64,000 bases of DNA from Ligustrum vulgare (Eukaryota; Streptophyta; Magnoliopsida; Lamiales; Oleaceae), in contig OY743169.1 in NCBI GenBank assembly GCA_963555705.1, forward strand, positions 49,094,124 to 49,158,123, read 5' to 3'. The position numbers and the translations under genes were made by a program. Under the pieces are notes generated by a model. The model did no database searches, was not told the origin of the DNA, and saw only the letters and a program-made list of their open reading frames with translations. Shown here piece by piece: positions 21,534 through 32,238 of the stretch. Position 1 is the stretch's first letter, and each line of letters starts with the position of its first letter.

Positions 21534-22217
21534 CTATAAGACTCACTATTCCTATTCCTGTCCTATTTATCTTTACTAGTTTTCACCCTTGCGATGCACA
21601 AAAATTATTATTTGCAATATAAATTGCAATAAGTATTCATAAAATTTTAGTACTTGTACATAATCAACACATATAAATGCATACAAAATAATTCTCTATT
21701 ACAATAATAATTATTAAAATTTAAAAAATAATAAAAGTAATTCAAATTATTAAAAGATTCTTTAAATAGTAAAAGTCAATTTATATATTTAAATAATAAA
21801 TTATTATTGATTTCAATAAATTTTATGAATTATTAATAATTCCATTAAAAATGTAAATTCAGTAGTTTTTTAATGGTATAAGACTCACTATTCCTATTCT
21901 TGTCCTATTTATCTTTACTAGTTTTCACCCTTGCGATGCACAAAAATTATTATTTGCAATATAAATTTCAATAAGTATTCATAAAATTTTAGTACGTGTA
22001 CATAATCAACACATATATATGCATAAAAAAGAATTCTCTATTACAATAATAATTATTAAAATTTAAAAAATAATAAAAGTAATTCAAATTATTAAAAGAT
22101 TCTTTGAATAGTAAAAGTCAATTTATATATTTAAATAATAAATTATTATTGATTTCAATAATTTTTATGAATTATTAATAATTTCATTAAAAATGTAAAT
22201 TCAATAGTTTTTTAATG
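21534..22217. repeat. 342-bp tandem duplication containing the Helitron 3' terminus
   Basis: Copies 21534-21875 and 21876-22217 are ~97% alike by eye. Each includes the CTAG terminus and the CACCCTTGCGATGCAC half-hairpin on plus. A third, more diverged CACCCGTGCGATGCACG lies at 22285. Confidence 0.8.
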
Positions 22218-23757
22218 TTATATCACATTTGTTGTAATATTATGTGCACGAATATTGATGCATGTGAAAGATTTTAGCATGTTTCTACCACCCGTGCGAT
22301 GCACGATATTAGATATAAAAAAGAATATTTTATTACAATAACTAACCAAGACAATCATAGGACTATAACATAAATAGTATATAATCAACAATCTTCCAAA
22401 TTTATTCTCAAAGACTTATTATCTCAATCTGCTTCATAATTGTAGACTTGATATTTGTCTATGAAATTAAAGGATTCATCCATGGCCTATTAGCAATGAA
22501 AAATGAAAAGAAATAATTTAGCTCAAGCTTAAAATCCATTCTTACAAATCTCATCTTTCTCCAAACTTATTTTCAACCATACATTATCCGATAAAATAAT
22601 TTCACATGTAAATCCAAAAAAAAAAAAAATTCTATCTTCCCAAAAAAAAAAAAATATAGCTCAATCAAACCCTTAATATAAATTCAAGCAAATAATAGCA
22701 TTTCCTCACATGAGAAACTTACATTTCAAGAAAAAATGAAAATTTAACTGGGTTCATAGACTTCTAATTTCATGGTTCAAAATAATACTGAACAAAAGCA
22801 ATGTACTTATTAATACAGGCTATCCAGCCATACATTATGACAATTTTCTACACCAAACATAGATATTAACCTTTATAGGCAAACTACACTAATCTCAATC
22901 AAATTAAAGTTGAAACTTCCAAAACACATTTCAAATATATTATATAATATGTACTAGAAAACAAACATTGATGGAGAAAGTGCCAAGAATCTCACAAAGT
23001 TAGAAAAATAGACCTAAAACATGTGACATCATATCCAAGCCACCACTCCCGGAGTCATCAATTGCAAATCAATAATTTAAGAAGAAATTCATAACTGGTT
23101 TGTGTAAGATATCCCTGCATAATTCAACATGTCACTCATCAAAACAAATGATAAAAATTTCACAATTTCTACATAATAATTGAGAGTAAGAAGTCATACT
23201 TTTCAAACTAAAATAATAAACCAAGAAAACAATAAAAGATTAAGCATAACTCAGAGAAAGCAGAAAATGTTTCAGCAAAAAATTGTTACACCACTATACT
23301 GATACTTGGATCAACACAGAAGCTACAAATGAAAGCAAACATTAAATGCAGGAATTGAAGGAAAAGATTTAACAATATTAAAATCATTCTTGACATTATT
23401 GAATATCAAAATATAAGCATATTCACTCTAAAAAACCACATAAAATTAACTAAATCACCTGATTAATAAATAAAAAACAATGGATCAATTAAATGAGAAG
23501 CTCCTAATTCGTTACAATATATGGATCCTACTGTCCATAAGAAAAAAGAAATTAGTGCTTATCATTTCACCTTAATTATCACAAATATTGTAATTACTTA
23601 TATCACTTATTTATAGTATTAGTCTTTTCTCTATTCTGTACCTTTTGTTTTCTGCTGGTAATTTAGTAGAAGAGAAGAGGATGTTGAAATTAGATGCAAC
23701 CAACTCACATTTGAATAACTGCAGAGATAGCGGGAAGTAATCACCTCAATGCAAAAA
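22218..23757. other. Helitron A non-coding interior
   Basis: AT-rich with short intron-like T/A tracts. Contains the third GTGCGATGCAC half-hairpin near 22290. No exon recognised. Confidence 0.4.
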
Positions 23758-23872
23758 TTAGACATATAAAGGCACCCAATCGATCAATAATAAAAAAAGT
23801 GTGATTAGCCACCTGAGTTTCAGTTGCCTTTGGGCTGTGACTCCATTAATGTCCCATAAATGCTTGCTAATA

Positions 23873-24160
23873 TCAACATAACCTAGTTTTTTCTGGCAGA
23901 GATGGCTCCTCATCCTCAAACCTGAACTTTGATGGCAATGTTTTTGGATCCAGAGAACTGATATCAACAGAACCTAGTTTTTCCAAAGGTTCATGTGCTT
24001 CCTTCTCTATTGAATTAATCCAAAAAAGATCACCTCTTCTTCTAAGTATCTGATCTATTGATTTTGAAGCCTCTTTCATTAGTTCCTCAAGCTGTGCTTT
24101 TGCAATTTTAAGTTCCAACTGCTTCTCATATTTGGACAATTCTTCTCTACAAATTCTAAG
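23873..24160 (-). pseudogene. Captured exon fragment, coiled-coil protein, gene not identified
   Basis: The minus frame after an acceptor-like TTACGTAG gives about 95 residues: a charged helix with heptads (REELSKYEKQLELKIAKAQ...), then an acidic segment with DPKTLPSKFRFEDEE. Composition and the exon-like ends indicate a real host exon carried in Helitron A. The parent gene is not recognised. Confidence 0.5.
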
Positions 24161-24889
24161 CCTACGTAATTGCAAGTAGAAAAAAAAAAGCATAATCCGG
24201 TGACAAAGACCCAAAATTTAAAAAAAAAATGCAATAGGTTTATCATGCTGATTAGCATCTTAAAATTTGTTGAAATGAACTGGCCACATCACATTTATTG
24301 TGCAATTTGTGCTTCCCCCAAATGCAGAAACAATTTCCGTTTGAATAACAAATCTGTAACTATAAAGCACATTACACTATCCACCTAATTTAATGAGGAA
24401 ATGATGTCCGGAAAAGAAATCAATTTGAAGCTTCCTAGCTTTTCAAGTTAGTAGTATTTTTGCAAACCCTTAGTACATCATTTTCATCCTCTATTAGGCC
24501 AGTAAACTATCTGGGTTTTCTCTTTCCCTTATATAAGAAGACTCTCTTTTCTCATTTTTTATCTAAAATTTCTTAAACGTACTTCTCTTCATGTCTCCAA
24601 CCAAGTCTTGTAAAATGATAAAAAGTTTACATAAGAGTTTCGCTGAATTAAAAGAACTCGGGTATGCAGTCTTAGAAACTCAAAATACTATAAAAATCCT
24701 GCTTAGTTATGTAAATTAACAAAGTATGAGTAGATGAGATACCAAGGCAAGCATAAATCAAGGAGATTACTGGTTGATAAAAAAAATATCAATGAAGATA
24801 TACTCTTTGTGAAGATAATAAACCCCTAACAAAAATCTCAAATAAGAAATTTATTCATTAGTGTGAAACCATATGATTATTCCAAATTT

Positions 24890-25060
24890 ATGTAATAACT
24901 ACTTCGACTTCTACCTCATCTTTAATGTCATTCATGTAAAGATTGATCCACACCAAACTCTTGGTTTTCTTGATATATTAAGCAACGTAAAATGCCCCTC
25001 TTGCACTAATTGAATTATTGCCAAGGTCCAAAGCTGCAAGTTTTCCTATACAGAAATAAT
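24890..25060 (-). pseudogene. Captured exon fragment of a leucine-rich-repeat protein (RNI/NLRC3-like)
   Basis: The minus strand encodes LAALDLGNNSISARGA, a stop codon, then SLVWINLYMNDIKDEVE. These are two consecutive ribonuclease-inhibitor-type repeats (LxxLDLxNNxI; LxWxNLYxNDIxDE), as found in plant NLRC3/EMB2004-like proteins. A TAA interrupts the frame between them, so it is non-functional. It is likely a captured fragment within Helitron A. Confidence 0.6.
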
Positions 25061-25525
25061 GAACAAAAAGATGAAATACAAAAATGAATCAATCTCTCTC
25101 GAAAACTGACTAATGGAAAGTCTAGATCATATTGAATACCTGTTTATGGCTTCCATTTCCCACCATTTCTAATCTTTTTCTGTCTCACATGTTATGCAGC
25201 CATTACAGCAAGCCATTACTGATTCATACATAAATCACAGCACATAAGAAACATTTTCTCAATAAAAGTTTGTTCTCCATTGAAAGATTTTTTTTTTTTT
25301 TTTTTTAAAGAAGAAGAAGAAACATTCACCACAGCAGAATAATAATTCACATGTCAACTTATAGCATAATTTATGTTCCAGTTAACACAGAGACACATAT
25401 ATGAGTCTATGCATTATTTTCTCCATAGTTGGATTAAACAGAGAAAAATTTCTACAAATGGAATGGAAAGTCCAAGTAAATATCAGCATATTCACCTATA
25501 AATCCAACGATTTTAAGAACCTGCA

Positions 25526-25813
25526 TTACTCAGCAATACCAATTTCGGTAATATTTGCACAAGCAACACTACCAAGCGATTTCAAAGACTTCCCACAACC
25601 ATAGGTCAGCTGAACCACTCCTGTGTCAGTAAAAAACAATTCATTACCAGCCTCATTATTGATCCACATATTACAAATTACCACTTTACAATAACTAATA
25701 AATGGGAAGGGTATTTTAAAAAAAAAAATTGTGCATAAGCCGAAGTCACGGTTCACCTCTTTCATGCTCAAGAACCATACCTTGGAAGTACCGTTACCAG
25801 ATAATAATTGCAA
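25526..25813 (-). pseudogene. Captured exon scraps, possibly LRR-type
   Basis: The open frame combines two exon-like pieces. The first (near 25813-25722) encodes QLLSGNGTSKVWFLSMKEV. The second (near 25635-25526) encodes DTGVVQLTYGCGKSLKSLG, followed by ANITEIGIAE, which resembles an F-box/LRR-type repeat. The T-rich stretch between them looks intronic. The parent gene is not identified with confidence. Confidence 0.4.
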
Positions 25814-26063
25814 ATCCCTGCCAGATAATTTGTTATAATTAATTGAATCAAATAAACAAATAAGTGTCTCATTGTCGTCTAAAATATTTGTATATTACAC
25901 TCAATAGACCTCACATGTGGAGTTTGTTCTATGATAGGCATCTTTTCAGGCTCTCCATACGTCAACATGTAGTAGTAGAAATTGGTATAGGAAAACATAC
26001 ACCTCAAATTTATTTGTTACACCATATTCATATAAAGCAAATTATCATTGACAGTGTTCTTAC

Positions 26064-26198
26064 TTAATTAAGAAATTCGGAAACTACATTGCGAACTCCC
26101 TCTTCCTCACTTTCACAGTGGTTAAAGAGTAAATTAGTGATCTTCTCAACACTGGAATCATCAAATTCAACTTTATCCACAGATTGTCTCACTATGAC
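26064..26198 (-). pseudogene. Captured exon fragment of CAND1
   Basis: After a CTTACAG acceptor at 26199-26200 the minus frame gives 44 residues and a stop. VIVRQSVDK, then SSVEK and FNHCESEEEGVRNVV, are diagnostic for CAND1, the HEAT-repeat exchange factor of cullin-RING ubiquitin ligases. The conserved following stretch (normally AECLGKxALIEP) is cut to SEFLN and a stop. Only this exon of a ~1,200-residue protein is present. Together with neighbouring unrelated exon scraps this marks transposon capture. Confidence 0.8.
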
Positions 26199-26445
26199 CT
26201 GTAAGTTGGAGATATTTCAGTAAGAATAACATTAAATCTCCTCTCTCAACTCAAGCACAAAATAGAATATCATTACCATTAATCGATTCTGAAAATAAAG
26301 ATTCTTGTAAACTTTCAGCTGAAATTATTTGAGACACCTGATTAAATCAACAATGCCATACAAACATTCAGCTGAAAACACAGAACAAAGTTAAACATTA
26401 ATCTAATTAATTGTCACAATCTTATCTTCAGTTTTCTTTATTACC

Positions 26446-26518
26446 TCCTACCATAGCTTGGGCTCCTGCGATATCTAGGGGAATGCAACTCCTATGCCTT
26501 CCAGAACCTCCACGGTTC
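26446..26518 (-). pseudogene. Possible captured SR-splicing-factor exon scrap
   Basis: After an ATCTTAG acceptor, one minus frame reads HSPRYRRSPSYGRR near its end, typical of plant SR/SCL proteins, but with an upstream stop. Too short to be firm. Confidence 0.3.
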
Positions 26519-27071
26519 CTAAGATCAAATTAGGAAATAAAATCAGTGCATATATCAAGATCAAAGTAGGAATAAGATAAAAAAATGTCTACAGAAGCTT
26601 GCAATGAGAAGCAGAAGTGCTTGCAGCTGATTCTATAGAGCTATCATCAAAATGCTGGACTGAAACCAAACAATAGATTAAGCAAGGATAAGAACAAAAG
26701 TGGATGGATTCTAGTCCTAAGTTATGATTTAGCTGCATATTTGTGCTACAAATTGGTCAATAATAAAAAAACTAAAATAAATATAAATTTTGAACTGATA
26801 ATTTGTACTTCATTTCCATATAGTGCCTTTATGCCTAGCACCTTGGTTGATCTTCGACACTCAAAAATAAAAAAACACAAATCATGAGTTCTGAGGTACT
26901 AAGAGTTTCCTCTGAAACACCCAAATAAACAAATCCATTAACTTGGATATATCACATGATATAAGGATTTAATTGTTCTCCATAACCACCATCATCTTCC
27001 CCTAGTCAGTTGATGAAACTTAAGCTTGATTCATAGATGAAAAAGGGCACATTAAAACACTCTACCCTGAA

Positions 27072-29502
27072 TGTAGCGCCCCGAGTTCTAAATACCCTGT
27101 TCACCACGTCATCGTCTAATCTAATTTTTCAAATAATATTTTTGCGGAAGAAATAACTGAAATTCATTTTTGGCAACATTAAATAACTGTAATGGTCGAT
27201 AAAATTGAAAACATTTATGAAACATTTCGAAATAATAAATCGAGCCATTAATATAGTAAAGAAATTGACAATATCATAATTTCTCAATTAACTGAAATTC
27301 TCAAAATTATCCAATGTTTGGAAATACGAAAATCATTAAAATAAGATTTTCAACCATTTAACGTCTATTGCCACAATCATCCATCACTTGCCACCCTCTC
27401 CGAAATCTGCAAATGTTGTTATAATAGACATGAGCATTTCATAGAAATACTCAGTAGACTCATCGCCAATTAATTAATCTACAATATAATTGAACACATA
27501 AATGCAGGCTCTTTAGAAATATAGGGTGTGGGTTGTCTCTTCTTGTGCATTAAAGCACGGGGCTTCTCTTTGAAAATCATAGGCTCTTTAAAAATCATCG
27601 GGTGTGAGTAGTCTCGTCTGGTGCACATAAGGCACGTATGTTATGCATAACATCATCATTTATCTTGTTGCGGATTGGGCTCCCTCAAGGGGCCTTTTCC
27701 CAATCTTGCCCGCATACTCATATCATCATTATTCCCGACGAAGGAATACATAGTTATTTTCATAAATATGACCTTTCACAAGTCACAAAACATTCACATG
27801 CAATCATAATTTAAATCAATTAATAGGGGCGAGTCTACCTTAAACTTGACGAGTGCAAAGTTGAGCGGAACATGACTTCAATTTCTTTAATTCTCCGTAC
27901 GCTTCGTCTAGCCAATTAGAAGATTAAGTCGAATAAGTCTTTAGAAATTTATATTTTAAAAATGAAAAATTACAATTTGGGGACTGAAATTGATGATTTG
28001 AAAGTTAGGGGATTAAAATGAGTAATTTGAAAGTTTAAGGACTAAAATGAATAATTTGAAAGTTGAGGGATCAAAATGAATATTTTGGAAGTTGAGGGAC
28101 TAAAATGAATACTTTTCAAACTTGAGGGACTAAAATGAATACTTTTGAAAGTTGAGGGACTAAAATGTAATTTTCAAAAGTTGGGTCGGAAACTCAAAAC
28201 AATAGGGTTGAAATGATAGATTTTAAAAATGAAAGGCCGATTAAACTCATTTAAAACTTAAGGGCTCAAATTGATGATTTGAAACCAAAAGGGACTGAAT
28301 TGAAACAATTTGGAACATGGGGACTAAAGTTGCAAATTTCAAAAATCAAATATATAACAATTATATAAAATTTTTCCTTTCTCTCTCATCATTTGAAATC
28401 AGAGAAGAGAGAGACAAGAGAGAGAGACGCGACCGGAGAGTGGATTCGCGCAAGCCGGTGTCCAGCAAGCGGTTTCGCCGGCGAAATCGCCGGTGCAGGG
28501 TGCGATGAGCGGCGTAGCGAGGCAGGGTTCAGATTTGAGGGCTTAGGTACGAGATTTGGTGCGAAACCGGATCCAAAAAGAGGCTTGAATCGCGATTTTC
28601 CGGCGAGCTTACCTGCGATTGAGGTAAGAGAAAGGATTTCTGGGGTTATGGGTTCTCTTCCTTGGGTTTTTGGTTTGATTTTGGTTGGGATTGGGCAGTG
28701 ATGATGATGGGTGTGTGTGGTGGTGTCGCGGCGGGATCGTGGCGGTTTTCGAACGGTGGTTGAGGTGGAAATGGGTGGTGATGTGCGTGATGGATGTTCG
28801 ACAATGGTGGCTGGAAGGTTGTGGACTGGGTGTGTTGATGGCGGTGATGGTGGTTGGTGGTGTCGCTGCTGCAGGGGTTGTGGTTCTTGGTCTGGTTGTG
28901 GTGCTAGTGCTGCAATGGCTGCGTGGGGTTGGGAGGTTTGATAAGGGTGGTTGGCTGACCACGGTGGTGGGTGATGGTGGTGCGGCGAGGCAGTGTGGGT
29001 GGTGATGATGGTGATGGTTTGGAGGTGAAGGTGGTGATGGTGAGCTTGGGGGTTGCCGGAATGAGAATGTTGAGGTTGGAGAACATTGAGTTTGGAGAGA
29101 TTGGTAATACAGAGGTAGGGTGAATTAGAGCTAGGGTGTGGTATTGTTGTAGTTGGTGGAAAGATGAGTTGATGGGATATGATGGAAATCTTGACAAGAA
29201 AGACACGGAATTCGAGAAAATAATACGCGTGCATCAACTGTGTAGGAAAAATGGATCTGATATAATGAGCTTGACACAATGAAATTTTAAAATGATTTTG
29301 AAAAGAATAATTTAAATAAATAATTAAAATAATATAATTTTTGAAATTCGAAATTGATTTAAAATCGAATGGACTGATATTTCTCGATTTGGCTAGACGA
29401 ATGCGTCACGACGTTAACGTAAAAATGGGTGAGATCGCAGCGGCACGTTTTTCGAAACTTTGAAATAATTATTACATTGCGTAAAAATTCTCGGTCGATA
29501 CA
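27072..29502 (+). mobile_element. Solo LTR, 2,431 bp, with 5-bp target duplication
   Basis: It starts TGTAGCGCCCCGAG and ends CGGTCGATACA, flanked by CTGAA at 27067-27071 and 29503-29507. The same family appears reversed at 1-441. The interior (27960-28340) has ~35-bp GTTGAGGGACTAAAATGAATA repeats, then a GA-rich, GC-rich segment (28390-29010). No coding domain and no second LTR. The long proline/histidine-rich or glycine/valine-rich ORFs at 28389-29279 are overlapping reading frames of this GC-rich segment and are not conserved proteins. Confidence 0.8.
27960..28345. repeat. ~35-bp minisatellite in the solo LTR
   Basis: About nine degenerate units of AGTTGAGGGACTAAAATGA(A)TA with alternating T-rich endings. 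Confidence 0.75.
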
Positions 29503-29956
29503 CTGAATACTATACCAGTGAATTTAGCAAAAATTCTACTCTTCACTATAATTCTGACAGAAAATAACTATAAAATAGAAAATTTACCTCAATACTTTCC
29601 CCACGGAAAATTACTGCTGGTGATGATGATGATCTACAGCGGCATCATTTTTTGGGGAATCCGGGTCGGCTAGATTGGCCATGTTAACACCCGGATTTCC
29701 ACCACCTCCATGATCAAAAGCTCTTGCAAATAGAAATCAAGCAATTAAACTTAACTTTAATGGATCAAAAGGGAGTTTTATGTGCTTCCGACAATACAAC
29801 CATCCCATTACAACAGTTACCCCATCAGTAAGGGAAAAATCGACAGAACGAATGAGATGTATATTTCGAAAAAGAAACAGGGAAATAACAAAAAAAAAAT
29901 TACAACAATCGAACCTAAATCGGCTTTGAATCCAGCAGATTGATGTGCGAAAATTC

Positions 29957-30454
29957 TCAACACATCTTTTCTACAGAAGCTTTTTGGCAAGAACTGGAGT
30001 GTTGAAGAAGGTACATAGAAACCACTAATAAACCCATCCCATCCCATCCCATCCCACCCCATCTCATTCCCACCATAGAAGCTAGAGATGGGGTGAAGAA
30101 GGTACCTAGAACTCCAGCTGTAGAACTGCAGGGTGAATAAGTTGCGAACAATCCGCCTTCAGAAGCTGTTGGTGGAGAACTCACAGAAGCTACAGTCGGA
30201 GGAATCAAAGTAGAAAATGTTACTGGAGCTGGAGATTTATGCTTTGCAGGTGTAGCAGCAGGCAGAGTAGAAATGAAGCAAGATGTACAGCTCTGTTCGT
30301 AGGTGGATCGAATTTCTAGGGCTACCATGTCGTATAATAAGAGAGTCCCGGAGAGATTACCGAGATAAATTAGTGTTTCGATCTCAGAGAGTTTTGAGAG
30401 TGACACAAACTTGATCGGAAAGTTGCTGGTATCTATGAAGGAATCTGCAACCAT
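29957..30454 (-). pseudogene. Captured 5' exon, possibly of a CNH-domain (VPS3-like) protein
   Basis: From an ATG at 30454 the minus frame reads VADSFIDTSNFPIKFVSLSK, then ETLIYLGNLSGTLLLYD. The latter resembles the first blade of a citron-homology domain in VPS3/TGFBRAP1-type vesicle-tethering proteins (LIYLGTxSGTLLL). It then becomes Ser/Pro/Thr-rich and ends in GATGGGATGGGATG repeats. Identification is tentative. It lies in the 5' part of Helitron A, where captured exons are usual. Confidence 0.35.
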
Positions 30455-30890
30455 CTTCGGCGCCACCCAAGAATATCGTTGTCATCATCACTTAAAAACT
30501 GCACGATTGATTCACCACAACAATACCACATGCACGATTAACTCACCAGAACAGCACCACCACCGTCTCGCTGCAGCGATTGAGCCAAAATGCCAGGGAA
30601 GTTTGAAAGCAGAGGTTAGAGGCAAGAGCAGTAGGTTTTGGTGTCTCTCTTTCAAAATGATTTGAATTCGAAAACAAAAAGGGCAAATCATGATTTCGAA
30701 GCAGGGACTGCATTATCGTGGGTCTCCACCTTACTCCTCTTCTTTGTCATTTTTTTTAGGCGAGATTTTTTCTGATTTTATTATGCTATACAATATTTAA
30801 AATATTTTAAAATGTATCAAAAGAAGGAACATTTTGGGGGGAAACTTTGGAGGGAAGAATTTGGAGGACTTTCCTTCTTTAATATAGTAA
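30455..30890 (-). other. 5' terminal region of Helitron A
   Basis: Non-coding. On the minus strand it begins TTACTATATTAAAGAAGG at the Helitron B junction. Confidence 0.5.
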
Positions 30891-31519
30891 CTAGTATATA
30901 CCCGTGTGATGCACGGATGACATTATTGTTGTATTTTGTTTGCAATGAGAAGTATTAATGAACAAAGTTGCATAATCAAGTAATGAACATGCAAAAATAC
31001 TATTGGATATATATAATCAATATTTAAATTAGCTAGGTTGACAAAATCAAACATAGAAATCTTCATGGCTGCTTAAATTTTGAGAAATTTTTAAATTCTA
31101 ATCTCCATGCCAACAGGAAGAACCTGTTTCCATTGATCTTCCTTCACAATGTAATTGCCAAAAATATTTAATACGCAAACTTCTATAAATTACACGAATT
31201 CCTTCAACATGTAAAACTAAAATTACACCAGTCAATTCCTTTATTCAATGATTGCACATTTTGTAGGAATACATTCTCTGCAAATTCAAATAAGAAAATG
31301 ACAACAAAATTAACATCAAGAAATACTGAGATCTTCTAAATGCTTGAAAGTAACATCAGGAAATTGCTTAACAGCGCCAAAGACTTACATACTTTGAGTT
31401 ACATATCAAAATATTGACCCCATAGCAGCCTTAATAGGCACCTAAGTCGTGATACTTTTGCTTCAGGGTCAACTAATTCTTCAAAAGATAGCTAGTAATG
31501 AAAAAACAAAAATAAGTGA

Positions 31520-31620
31520 ATTCTGGTCGTTTAGACCTTGGAATTATCCTTCAGAACCTTAGCCATCCAAATAGATTTGCTCTTTTCCATCGTCAACTTT
31601 CCCTCTCTTTGTACTCCCTG
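31520..31620 (-). pseudogene. Captured terminal exon, gene not identified
   Basis: After a TTTGCAG acceptor the minus frame reads EYKERGKLTMEKSKSIWMAK, then VLKDNSKV and a stop. It looks like a last exon. The parent gene is not recognised. Confidence 0.35.
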
Positions 31621-31847
31621 CAAAAAGACAACTGGTAGAATTGGCTATATTTCATTAATAAAAGTATCAACGGTTGGATTACCTAACCTTACGCAACTTT
31701 TTTCAACATAATGAATCACTAAGCTTATAAGGTTAGATTGACATGCCAACAAAATATCTTGATTCAAATGTTAAACCAGCAACTTGCTAGACTATAACCA
31801 ATAAATTACTGGAATAAAATCCTCACATTACACGTATCAAAAATATA

Positions 31848-32238
31848 CTTGAAGGCAGTCACATTTCTCAGCCTCCTTCCTCACAACGTCGAGAACAGTG
31901 TCAATAAGCTTAGCTCCCTCAGTGTAGTGACCTTTAGCCCAGTTTTTTCTAGCCCCAGAATGGCCGAATATAAAGTTATCAGGCCTGAAGATTTGCCCGT
32001 ATGGACACTGTCCATAGTGCCAGGCTCCAGGTCCATCATCCATGAGCACTGCACAATGGACAAATCTTCCGCAGGAGGCCTCATTGTAGTACACATTGAC
32101 ACGCTCCAATTGCAAATCTGAGGTTCCCACATAGTGCCCAATAGGGTCTAGGCCATGCTCATCACAAACAACCTTCCAGAACTTCGATCCTATTTGGTTG
32201 CCGCATTGATCACCCTGAACGTGAAGGATTTCCCTCAT
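31848..32238 (-). pseudogene. Captured beta-tubulin exon 1
   Basis: From ATG 32238 the frame gives [20 protein letters not shown], matching the beta-tubulin N-terminus (MREI start, QCGNQIG nucleotide-binding loop). [33 protein letters not shown] and EAEKCDCLQ follow. The donor GTATAT after the conserved Gln marks the normal first exon end. Small indels around residues 65-80 scramble the [11 protein letters not shown] block and then restore frame. GAGNNWAKG is changed to GARKNWAKG. No later exon is present. Known role: microtubule subunit. Here it is a dead fragment carried in Helitron B. Confidence 0.9.

Larger units (their letters stand above)
21576..30890 (-). mobile_element. Helitron A, main part (minus strand), interrupted by an LTR
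   Basis: On the minus strand the 3' end is a GTGCATCGCA(A)GGGT hairpin remnant, then CTAG at 21576-21579, followed by T as Helitrons require. The 5' end reads TTACTATATTAAAGAAGG from 30890. Removing Helitron B (30891-39681) joins it to TCTA at 39685-39682 and restores a TC start preceded by A. The body holds exon scraps on the minus strand with spliced-gene character (23873-26518, 29957-30454) and a later solo LTR (27072-29502). No Rep/helicase was seen, so it is non-autonomous and gene-capturing. The 3' boundary is uncertain because the terminus is repeated (21576, 21918, and a diverged copy near 22285). Confidence 0.55.

Noticed and set aside
28389..29279. 296-codon proline/histidine-rich ORF and its opposite-strand partners
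   Set aside because: Low-complexity frames in a GC-rich part of a solo LTR bounded by a CTGAA duplication; several frames on both strands are open at once, as expected from composition.
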